From Adiantum capillus-veneris (taxonomy: Eukaryota; Streptophyta; Polypodiopsida; Polypodiales; Pteridaceae): a stretch of 64,000 nt of DNA. Numbering within the stretch: the stretch's first letter is position 1; the number at the start of each line of letters is the position of its first letter. This document shows, piece after piece, positions 32,121 through 41,671 of this stretch. The translations under genes and the position numbers were made by a program. Location of the stretch: the NCBI GenBank assembly GCA_014529385.2, contig CM043955.1, positions 136,036,108 through 136,100,107 of the forward strand. The letters run 5' to 3'. Under the pieces are notes generated by a model. The model saw only the letters and a program-made list of their open reading frames with translations. It was not told where the DNA came from and did no database searches.

Positions 32121-32813
32121 ATGGTGGACGACAAGCCAAATTCATATGCAAGTGAGCTTTGCAGAGCATGGGGAAAGGTCAGGGATCAAACAGTGCTTAT
32201 CTTCTTTGATCCAGGTGCCAAAGCCAACTTCATTTCCCCAGAATTGGCTTCAAAGTTAGGAATCAGACCTGAAGAGATGGGGTATACAGCAGAGGCAGGT
32301 TTGGCATGTCCTGGCCATACAGAGGCTGTGACACCTATCATCGAAAAGTTGCGCCTACATATCCAATCCTATGTAGATGTTGAAGAATTTTACATCAAGC
32401 CACTGGACGGATGTGATGTGTTGCTAGGTATTCCTTGGTTGTTTCGTGTACAGGAAATCATGGATGCCTACAACAAAAAGATCATTGTACAGAGCAGGGG
32501 AAAGACTCACATTCTGGATGTAAAGCTTAAAGGGGAGTCTATTCCCACTGTATCAGCTTCTGCTATTACTTCTGTAATGAAAAAGCATCTTTCTACGTAC
32601 TTGGTTTTTGCACGTGAAGTGTCAGATTGTGATGAATCAAATTTATCTGTGTTAGATAAAGAAAGGTCAATGTTTTTACAACAGTATAGTGACTGTTTTT
32701 CCGATTCATTACCGTCTCAATTACCGCCAGAGAGACCCGAGGACCATGCGATAGATTTGGTGCCAGGCAATAGCCCACCAAATAAGCCTCCGTACAGGGT
32801 TAGTGCGGCTTAG
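32121..32813 (+). pseudogene. Element D protease and linker to RT
   Basis: Continues the same frame as gag. The retropepsin loop is FFDPGAKANFISPELA, followed by GCDVLLGIPWLF, the usual end of the domain. It runs to PPYRVSAA and a TAG at 32811-32813; element B has a Gln codon at that place, so CAG to TAG is likely. It processes the Gag-Pol polyprotein in active elements. Confidence 0.85.
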
Positions 32814-34030
32814 CAAAAAGAGATAATGAGCCAAGTACAGGAGCTGTTAGAAAAGGGGCTGATTCAACCCAGTTCATCTCCATTCTGTTCTCCAATGTTT
32901 TTGGTGCAAAAAAAGGATGGCTCATGGCATATGTGCATCGATTACCTTGCACTGAACAAGAATACCATCAAGAATAGGTTCCCTATACCTAGAATTGATG
33001 ATATTCTGGACAAATTAGAAGGAGTAGCTATGTTTAGCAAGATAGATCTAAAGAGTGGGTACCATCAGATCTGCATTAGATCAGAGGATGTGCACAAGAC
33101 TGCTTTTAGAACAACGTTTGGCCTTTACGAATTTTTAGTGATGCCCTTTGGTCTCACAACTGCTCCTGCTACGTTTAATAGGATGATGGACAGAATTTTC
33201 CGTCCACACTAGCAGTTTGTTGGTACATTCTTTGATGACATGATAGTTACTCAAAGAATGAAGAGGAGCATAGGCATCACTTTGCCATTGTGTTCAAAGA
33301 GCTACGCAGCCATAGGTTGCTCATCAATGCAAAGAAAAGTGAATTTTTTCTGGAAGAGATTCACTTTCTGGGACATATTGTCTCAAAGGATGGTGTCAGA
33401 ATGGATCCTGCAAAAGTTGAAGCGATCAAGTCATGGCCAGATTTGAAGACGGTGCACGATGTCCGAAGCTTCTTGGGACTATGCTCCTATTACAGAAGGT
33501 TTATCCGAAATTTCGCTGAGATTGCTTCGCCTTTACATGCTCTACGAAGAAGACAGTCACCTTTAGATGGACACAGAAAGAGATTTCAGCTTTTAATCTC
33601 TTAAAGGAAAAGATGACTTCAGATCCAGTCATTGTTTTGCCAGATCTTAGGAAGTCATTTGTGGTCCAGTGCGACGCCTGCGGTAGTAGCATTGGTGCAG
33701 TGCTAATGCAAGATGGCAGGGTAGTAGAGCCTATGAGAGTAGAATCTTGCAAGGGCCAGAAAAGACTATGCAGGTCTATGAAAAAGAACTGCAAGCCGTG
33801 ATTCATGCGCTTTTAAGTTGGAAACACTACCTGCTAGGTGCAGATTTCGTTGTCCAACCGGATCATCAGACCTTGCGATACTTCTTGACACAGGCAAAGC
33901 TATCTGAGAAGCATATGCGATGGGCAAATATCTTGTCCATGTTCCATTTTCAGATTGTGCATGTGGAAGGCAAGAAGAACGTTGTGGCTGATGCGTTGTC
34001 AAGGAAGCCACAAATTTCAGCTGTGTCAAT
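32814..34030 (+). pseudogene. Element D reverse transcriptase and RNase H
   Basis: [82 protein letters not shown], then a TAG at about 33210 and the catalytic FVGTFFDDMIV. One base is missing near 33246, after which FLGHIVSKDGVRMDPAK and SFLGLCSYYRRFI follow. Frames shift again near 33550 and 33735. RNase H/connection: VVQCDACGSSIGAVLMQDG, KELQAVIHALLSWKHYL, DHQTLRYFL, VVADALSRKP. Confidence 0.88.
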
Positions 34031-35050
34031 TCCTTATCATCATGAGCTTGATGATATGAGGGAACAGTATGCAAATGATGAAGATTTTGCAAGGGTCTTC
34101 GAGCAGCTAATGAATGGACAACGTCATGAACACTATCTCCTCAAAGATGGCTTCATGATGATGCATGGCAGATTGTGTGTCACAAAGCCATTGCGACGCA
34201 AAGTTATGGAAGAGAGTCATGTCCCACCGTATGCAGGGCATCATGGTATCGATGCTACAGTTAAAGCGGTTGAGACATTCTTCTATTGGCCTACATTGAG
34301 AAGAGATGTGGATGCCTTTGTGCGAGAATGCCTAATATGCCAAAAGGTCAAGTTTGACAGGCAAAAGGCACCAGGGTTATTGCAACCACTGCCTATTCCA
34401 GATAAACCATAGGAAAGTATTGCTATGGATTTTATCTTTGATCTTCCGAGAACGCAGACAGGAAATGATGGTATTTGGACTATCATTTGCAGATTCAGCA
34501 AGCAGGCTCATTTTATTCCTGTCAAGAAGAAGATAAAGCCAGATCAGATGACACGCTTGTTTATTAGCAATATTCTCAAGTATCATGGCATGCCACAATC
34601 GATTGTTAGCGATCGTGATCCACGCATGACAAGTTTGTTTTGGAGAGGCTTGTTTGAGAATATGGGCACAACCCTCAAATTCTCTTCGTCATTTCATCCT
34701 CAAACAGATGGGCAGTCAGAAGAGGAAAATTCTACTGTCTTAGATCTGCTGAAGTGCTATGTGTCAGAGCATAAAGGAAAGTGGGAGCAATATTTGCCAT
34801 TGGTGGAGTATGCATACAATAATACAGTGCATTCATCAACTAGCAAGGCACCTTTTGAGATAGTTGAAGGTGGCAAGAAAGTTCCTCCCATACTGCATAC
34901 AAAGGACAAGATATTTGAAGCAGACAAGTATGTTCAGGACATGGATGAAATGTACAAGAAGGTCAAAGTGGCCTTAGAAAAGAGTCAAGCAAAGCAAAAG
35001 AAAGCAGCTGATCGTCACCGTCGTGAAGTGGTATTTTCACTTGGTGATTG
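34031..35050 (+). pseudogene. Element D integrase
   Basis: HHCC zinc-binding domain (GHHGIDATVKAV, CLICQKVKFD), a TAG at 34410-34412 where other elements have Trp (PDKPWES-type), then the catalytic core with MDFIFDLP, IVSDRDPRM and the Glu of HPQTDGQSEEEN (D, D, E). The C-terminal part runs to VVFSLGD and a TGA at 35049-35051, again at a Trp codon position. Integrase inserts the DNA copy. Confidence 0.88.
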
Positions 35051-35051
35051 A

Positions 35052-35504
35052 GTGCTTCTACGCTTTGAAAAGGCAAGGTTAAAGAAGATGAAGGGCAAGG
35101 AAAGACTGTTTCCAAAGCTCAGCATGCGTTACTATGGGCCTTTTCAAGTATGCGACATAATCAATGATGTTGCATATAGGCTAAAATTGCCTGAGAGTTG
35201 GAAGATTCACGATGCGTTTCATGTGAGTCTTCTCAGACCCTATGTGGGTGATGTGCCAGAGGATATGCCAGCTGAAGATCAGCCGGAAGTCGAGGAACTT
35301 GACGAGATCTTGGTCCCGGAACAGATTTTGGCACATAAAGAAAGAAAAGTGAAAGGCAAGGTTGCTAGGCGTTACTTGGTGAAGTTCAGAAACTATCCAC
35401 CAATGGATGCTAAGTAGATGGAAGAAGGTGAACTTGCAGAGTCACCAACTGTGTTATCACTTTACCTTGAAGCCTTCGATTTACAACCTACCTTGACCCC
35501 TTGA
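35052..35504 (+). pseudogene. Element D integrase tail with chromodomain
   Basis: LLRFEKARLKKMKGKERLFP, FHVSLLRPYVGDVPEDM, an acidic linker, then the chromodomain core ARRYLVKFRNYPPMDAK. A TAG at 35415-35417 replaces the Trp found in element B (DAKWME). The frame then goes to LYLEAFDLQ and a stop at about 35503. It defines the element as a chromovirus. Confidence 0.88.
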
Positions 35505-36068
35505 GTTTCAGAGCTACATGGATTGTCAGTGTGACAATGGCTTCTGAAAGAAATGATGTACATGGTATTTTAAGTGAGCTCAAATCAAGTACATGTTACA
35601 TGAATGTTAGAGCTGTACAGATTGTCAGTTTGGCAATTGCTCTTGTGGAAAGTCCAAAAGTTTCGTTAGTGCTATAGAAGTGAGTATTTCTTGTCAGTTT
35701 GTCAAGGATACAGTAATTGCTTCTATTAAAGGGTACATGTGTAACTGCATTCTTAAACTGTCGGTTTGGATATGCTCGAAAGTGTTAATGGATCCAACGT
35801 GTACTAAAAGACAGTGGCAAAATGCGTAGCTACCATTTTGTCATTGGAAAGTTAATGACTCAAAGCAATGGCAGAGTGCGAAGCAGCTACCACTATGTCA
35901 TTGGGACAGGGTTCACACGCAGGCAATACATGTGTCGACGAGGTGTTGAATACACCAGGGTTGACAATGAGCATGTATGTGTCGTAGATGTGTCGACAGG
36001 TGTTGAATACACCAGTGTTGACTGTGAGCATGTACGACATAGATGCAAACGAGGACGTTTGAGATTTC
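35505..36068 (+). other. Element D 3' non-coding region with short direct repeats
   Basis: No convincing frame. Contains paired direct repeats: TGTCGAC...GTGTTGAATACACCAG at about 35933 and 35991 (58-bp offset), AGCTACCA...TGTCATTGG at about 35828 and 35886, and several variants of ATTGTCAGT. Their regular placement before the PPT is unexplained. Confidence 0.6.
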
Positions 36069-36080
36069 AAGAGGGGGGTA
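36069..36080 (+). promoter_or_regulatory. Polypurine tract of element D
   Basis: AAGAGGGGGGTA right before the 3' LTR; the same form as in element B and different from the AAAAGGAGGGGA of the non-autonomous family. Confidence 0.85.
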
Positions 36081-37555
36081 TGTCACCAGCGTGTGACTAC
36101 TATCTATCCTTTCTATTGATTTCTTTCTTATTATTTATTTATTTTCACTTTTTGGAAACACCCCTCAGGAAATCTAACTGCCCTGCATTGCATAGCTAGT
36201 GTGGAACTGTTCAGAGGGAGTCCAGGCCTGAGGGCAAGCGAGCACTAAGGTTGGACAAGGACTATGGTTAGCCAAAGTGGGGTCATTGACTAGCCAAAGT
36301 GGAATCCTTTGCTACAGAGGCTACATTTCAGTTCCTGGTGTGGCTGCAGTGTACAAAGAGGGTCAGATGACCTAGAAAGATACAATGGCAACATCTCCTA
36401 AAATTTAGGGAATTGCTATTTTGGGACCTGAAAATGTGTTCGCGTCATTATCTCCGGAATGACAAGGGGAACATTTTATTACTCTGCCGTGAAGTCAACT
36501 GGGCAACCGGTCGGGAGGTTTTTAGGCGGCAACCCCGAAACGTGAAATGGCCTGTAAATGTGCCAAGTGGCACATTTTGTGCACTTTCCTCATGCATGAA
36601 GAAGTGGCGCTGATTTTAGAGGAAGGAGGCTCATTTTCAAGCTTCTGTCAACAGGTTGAGAGCTATGGAGTGCTTCCCTTCCCTCTTATGTACAGTGCGG
36701 TGCCAGGAGTGATGCCCTGCACGCTACGTACTACCCTCTCTCTCCCCTATGGCAGTATGTTATGCCCCTCTAGTGGGTTTTTCAATTGACCAATGTCCAG
36801 TTGTGTGGATTCATGCACGATTGCGGAGGCAAGAGCCTCTTGCACAAGTACTGGATTAGCTAGCGGCTAATCCCCCGCAGGTACAGGTGATTCGGAGAGG
36901 TTTCACGTGCGAAATCTCGTCCGATTCAAAGGGCAAGTAGCCCTACAGGTGCGGGAGCTCGAGGACTTGCTACGAATGCGACCGGCACGCAAAACGGAGC
37001 CCGAAACAGTGAATTACAGCCTGCTGTGTATTTTTGCAGGTTTAGGGTTTTGGCCCTAAACGGACCCTAATACCCCCAGGAGGTTTGGGGACGCGAGGGG
37101 ACCGCTGTACAAGTGATCTGGCACATTATCGGGGCAGAAAACAGAGAATTCAGCGTGCTGCAGATTCTCGCCAGGTTTTGCAAAGTGTCTGTATGCGTCG
37201 GGAAAGTCATCCAATGCGTGGGAATACTGACTGTGAAGGGTCCTAGTAGAGTTATGCTGCCAACATCAGGCCAAAACATTTGAAATTCAGCCAAGGTTGT
37301 GCGGGGCAGCTTGTAGGGAACCATAACGTTTATTCCCTCTTTTAAAGAATAAAGAAATACCGAAAGGGGCGCCTATTTAGGGGCCAATTTGGTGTCGGTC
37401 TTCTCATACAGGTGCAATCTAGCAGCCTGTATCCCTTTCCCCTATGTTGTGTCTTGAAAGTACAGGTAAAGTGGGCGACAAATTAAATGGGTGAAAGCAA
37501 ATAAGGTTTAAGTCTAAGGTCTACCGCCCTTTTTGGATTAAACAGGCCGGTTTCA
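36081..37555 (+). repeat. 3' LTR of element D
   Basis: 1475 bp, same length as the 5' LTR, ending GGCCGGTTTCA, followed by target duplication CCTCA and the last codons of the element 4 ORF. Confidence 0.93.
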
Positions 37556-37577
37556 CCTCACTTTGAAAAGGAGGGGA
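37556..37577 (+). promoter_or_regulatory. End of the element 4 ORF and its PPT
   Basis: CCTCACTTTGA gives the Ser-Leu-stop ending shared by elements 1-4, followed by PPT AAAAGGAGGGGA (37566-37577) and LTR 7. Confidence 0.85.
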
Positions 37578-38803
37578 TGTCACGTGACACATCCAACCCT
37601 ATGTGTCCGTGGACAAGCTACAGCACGACAAGGGTTCAGACAATCCGGTCAATCTAGATTAGAAGTGATCTGGCACTTTTGTGAGTCTATTCGTAGACCA
37701 TGCATACACAGTCGCCTAGTGTAGATGCATATTCTCTAGTTGCACAGAGCATGATCATAAGCATTCCCATCAAAATCCATCAAAATCCTTCAGGGGAATT
37801 TTCCAGTGCATTTAACCTATTTTCCCTATTTTTGACATTTTTCACTTATTATTTTTAAGTGACTTTTGTTGGAAAGTAGGTAGGGCAATTTTGCTAAGTT
37901 TGTATATAAGCAAATCAAAGCTAGCACTATTTGGCAGAAGAGGCAGCAGGAGCGTTCGCTCAAGATGCAACTTCTCAGCAGAACCCCAAGCCCTAGCGTT
38001 TTTGCTCCACAGCAACCACCTAGCGTTTGGAGCAGATCAGCCAGCGTTTTTGATTTTGCAGATCCCTGGCGACAGAAGACTTAACAAGAAGCCTAGCGTT
38101 TTGCATTTGCAAAACAACCGGCGACAAATTGCAGATTTTCAGCCCTAGCGTTTTTGCATCTGCATCATCACCAAGCGTTTTGCAGATTCACCACGACGGA
38201 ACATCAAGAACCATCAGCGTTTTCAGTTTTCAGCCCTTAGACACCGCAGATAAAGTCCCAAACCTCGCAGATCTCACCTTCCCGCAGCAATTCCTCGCCG
38301 CACGGTCAGTTTCCGCAAGGTTTATAGTTTCAGCCCGAAAAAACGCAGATTTCAGCATCTGCGTTTTCAACGCGTCGTCATCGCATCGTCGCCATCGACA
38401 TTGTCACTGACATAAGAGTCAGAATTCAGCAGATACAAGATTTGCAAATTTCAGTTTCCAGATTTCAGCCCGTCTCGTTGTCGTCCTCATCGTCGTCAAC
38501 ATCGTCGGCAAGTCCAAGCATTGTAGAGATTTGTGCAATCATAAGTAGACCGCTCTGGCCATAGAGAGTGGGGCCTTCGGAGGAGCGTTTTACAACGTCT
38601 CTGGTGTCGTATTCTCTTCTCTCTCTATCTCTCAGTCTCATACACTTGCACGCACAGTGTCCATTCACTTTGTCTGTGATCATTGCACTCTCTCATTAAG
38701 AACGGAAGGCTCTCCCTTCCATAAGAACGAAAAGGAACCTTGAGCACAGTTCAGAGCACTCATCTTGAGCAAAGTTCAAACATTCATTCCGCTACACCTT
38801 ACA
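37578..38803 (+). repeat. LTR 7 (3' LTR of element 4)
   Basis: 1226 bp from TGTCACGTGACA to CACCTTACA, closely matching LTR 6. GCGTTTT motifs at 37990-38230. Target duplication CATTT follows. Confidence 0.9.
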
Positions 38804-39260
38804 CATTTGTTCTTGCACATGGTGGGCGAGAACGGTCTCTCTTCAAGTTCACTGCTCTTCTTTCTCATGGAGCAGGGTCTTCTTCATTGTCACTTGCTAG
38901 ATTTGGCCATTTGAACTACAAACAACTACAGAATGCAATTGTAGAAGGTAGCTAGGAGCCTCCCATGGAGGAATTGTCAAACATTCGCTCTCAATCAGGC
39001 ATTTGCAATTCTTATTAGTTGGGCAAGCAACATGGAAAGGCCTTTCCAAAACTAGGACTAGAATCGTGCTTTGAAGCCACTTGCGCTAATTCATGCAGAG
39101 TTATGGGGACCTATATTTGTTTCATCCTTCAATGGATTTTTATTCATGTTGGTGTTAGTGGACGATTTTAGCAGGTACTTTCTTAAAGCTCAAGTCAGAG
39201 GCATTAATGTATTCCAAAGATCGCAGGACTATCGTCGAGAAAGAAAAGGATCATCACGAG
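38804..39260 (+). pseudogene. Ty1/copia fragment: GAG-pre-integrase and integrase start
   Basis: Frames on the plus strand read SLFKFTALLSHGAG, ARFGHLNYKQLQNAIVEG, then LGKQHGKAF and (next frames) ELWGPIFVSSFNGF and LVLVDDFSRYF, the usual zinc-binding and first integrase blocks of copia elements. Several stops and frameshifts. It is cut on the left by element 4 and fades out at about 39260. Confidence 0.75.
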
Positions 39261-40234
39261 GCCCTAGAAAAGCATCAAACTGTACACTCTTATCTTCTCC
39301 TTTTAAATCCTTAATCCTTCTATGTCTTCAAAGGTGTCAATTAATCGTACGTATGCAGCCTCAAAAGTCGTGCCAAAAGTTGGAGGCATTCCTCCTCCGT
39401 ACACTAAACTAAACCCACTCTAATAGAGTGTATGAGGGTTCCCGAACATACTAGGCATAGCTCCATACGTTCTTGGGGCCCATGTAACCAAGCATCTTTG
39501 CTCCATATGTGCCAAAAGCACCCATGCCATGTGGCCCAGAAGCACACACACCAATGTGATATCGTCCAAAATCACACATCCTTGTGCCATATAGTCCAAA
39601 AGCACCGCACCTACTCCACAAGGCCCGACGCACCTAATTGAAACATCCAACTCTTGGCTGCCATATCTGAGTACGCAAGGTTCTTGACCAAAAAGCAGAG
39701 AAACAATGATGCCCAATGCTGGCAACTGCGCATCGGCTGCATCTTCATTGCAATGACTGTTGAATCTGCTATTGGCTAACAATTGAGTTGAATCCCTTCT
39801 TATTCCTTGAAGCCTTGGTCAATTTCCCCTTCGCTTTGACTTTAGACTTTGGGTGAACCAATCTTTTCCATTGCCGATGACTATGTTCATCTGTTGAACC
39901 TTCATGTGTTTTGCATACCTTGTGGATCATCAGAATAAGTAAAAAGACGCTCGATCAAAAAGGTAGACTTTGGCTTGCCTAGCCCAATCTTGAAGGTCAG
40001 CAGGATTTAATAATGCCGTAGAATGCTCTGCGTGTACTTCTTCTCATCATCATCCGCTTCTGCCTCCTCGTCTTTGACTTCCTCTTCCACATACTCATAC
40101 TCCTCTTCGTTGGAATTTCAAGGATGTGTTGGATCCATGCGTAGCAAAAGCTCTCAATTCAATGGTTGGAACTAAGTTCGATTGCTGTAGAAATCAATCA
40201 TCAGATTGGGCTCTCCATAGGAGAAGAATCAACT
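39261..40234 (-). pseudogene. Degenerate gag-like frame, Gly/Met/Phe-rich, minus strand
   Basis: Minus-strand frames carry an acidic stretch (EEYEYVEEEVKDEEAEADDD, about 40105-40045), a block PADLQDWARQAKVYLF, then a Gly/Tyr/Met-rich repeat (GAFGTYGAKMLGYMGPK; GGGMPPTFGTTF) down to about 39330. It stands directly downstream of a minus-strand PBS and LTR (40235-40824), so I read it as that element's gag. A decayed host protein with a Gly-rich tail is the alternative. Confidence 0.4.
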
Positions 40235-40824
40235 GGTTCTCCAATACCACTAAAATTGGCAAGTCACCAAATAAGGCTGTAAAACAGAACAACAACATGA
40301 CGAACACATCGAAAACAACAAACTTGAACTGAAAGGGACAGGAGACAAGACATAGTGGAGAGAGTTCCCCACTCAGATGCATTCGCCCCTAACATAGGCG
40401 CACTTGCGGTACTTTCTATTAGCTTGAGTTGTGTGCACAACTGCCGGCGTGGGCCCGCTCGTAAACTTACTCCTCACACTCGGCTCATACTTAAAGGCAA
40501 GTGGGTCCGCTTTACAAAGCCCCCGAAAAGCTCTAAGCTTTTAAAACTAGTGCCCAAAAGCTTAAAAAGTGCACTTCTTTCATAACTAGCACCAAAAGCA
40601 ACCCAACGTAGGTCCTGCCAGGTCACCCAAGCCCATATAGTGCCACGTCAGCCCTGCCATACAGTGCCATGTCATCAGCAGCGTGAAAGACGCCGCAATT
40701 TGAGGAGGCTGAGCACGGCTCCAGCTCTGGTCCAGTCTCAATCAGCCCTTCCTCTCCAGGCTCAGTCGTCTCTTCCTCTCCTCTTTTGATACAGTCAAGT
40801 CATGCCACGTCACCAAGTTGTGAT
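40235..40824 (-). repeat. Minus-strand 5' LTR and PBS of a further gypsy element (element C)
   Basis: On the minus strand it starts TATCACAACTTGGTGACGTGGC, similar to the element B LTR start. It contains ATTGCGGCG and GGTTGCTTTTGG blocks also seen in element B and ends near 40251, followed by a PBS-like GTGGTATTGGAGAACC (40235-40250). The partner LTR was not found. Its left part may have been lost with the rest of the element. Confidence 0.5.
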
Positions 40825-41671
40825 AATCGCCACCAGCTCCATCATGCATAACACTATATATACCTTCATAAGTTCAGAATAGTCTGAACTCACAAATTAT
40901 AAGAGGGAATAAAGCACTCCTAAAACTATAAAAGCAAGGGACACAAGAAAAGAAAAGAAAAACAAAAACAAACAAACAAACTAACTAAATCACTTTGTTT
41001 GCTACAAAACAAAACTAGATAAAACAAAGCATTATTAACTTAAAAATGTTTTTAGAAGGCCTTACAGCGGACTAGAACTTAGAGCTAGTATATGCTCCCA
41101 CATGCAAACCCTACATACACATAAGAGCATATGGAATTCTACCATGTTCTAAGGCTGACACAGCTTTCATGCATTTTGACATTCATATTGGCACCTTCAG
41201 CCATGGTACAGATGGTTCATAGTCTTTAGCCTATAGGAAGGCCACCACGTGTAGCATGGCTGTTGAAATTCAACTCTTTAACTTGAGTCTTTTTAGTAGA
41301 GTGCAAACAAAACAAGGAAACCTCCTGGGATTCACACATGTGGAAGAGGGTACTAAGGAACTTATTTTGCTGCAGGTTGCTTGAGATACAGAGTTGCCAC
41401 ATGCCTTGGCCTCGGTTGGTCACATGTAGTAACTAATAGCCCCCTACAAGGAGCAGTCGCTCTGGCTAAGCAATGTATGGAAAGTTACCAGATTTCAAGC
41501 CACACAGGAGGCAAATAAAAGTTTTGGCATAAACCTGGTACAATTCTACTAGCATAAAGCATGACTACCAGTATCATTTCCTATGATAAAAACAAACAAA
41601 CTCATTGGTAACCAGATTATTAACAAATGTGCATACAGCTTAAAACAGTGTACAAATCTTGAAATACCTAC
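40825..41671. other. Non-coding stretch between element C and the ATPase gene
   Basis: A/T-rich. Includes an A-rich, purine-biased patch (40930-41000) and a phrase CAGCTCCATCATGCATA that recurs in element B. I looked on the minus strand for the bromodomain exons expected after the last ATPase exon and found none. Confidence 0.4.

Larger units (their letters stand above)
28880..37555 (+). mobile_element. Element D: Ty3/gypsy chromovirus with both LTRs
   Basis: 8.7 kb, flanked by target duplication CCTCA (28875-28879 and 37556-37560). Order: LTR, PBS, gag, protease, RT, RNase H, integrase, chromodomain, non-coding region, PPT, LTR. All domains are present, but the reading frame has several stops and at least three frameshifts. 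The two LTRs are equal in length; over their first 185 bp or so I count about seven differences, so it is not a very recent insertion. Confidence 0.93.
25708..38803 (+). mobile_element. Element 4: non-autonomous family member, split by element D
   Basis: LTR 6 (25708-26939), damaged PBS, leader, gag N-terminus, His/Asp repeat, C-terminal ORF, element D inserted at 28880-37555, PPT 37566-37577, LTR 7 (37578-38803). Flanked by target duplication CATTT (25703-25707 and 38804-38808). Like element 1 it lacks capsid, knuckle and protease coding. Confidence 0.88.

Noticed and set aside
41226-41423. Minus-strand frame as the missing ATPase exon
   Set aside because: No resemblance to the bromodomain or to the conserved C-terminal part of ATAD2-type proteins.
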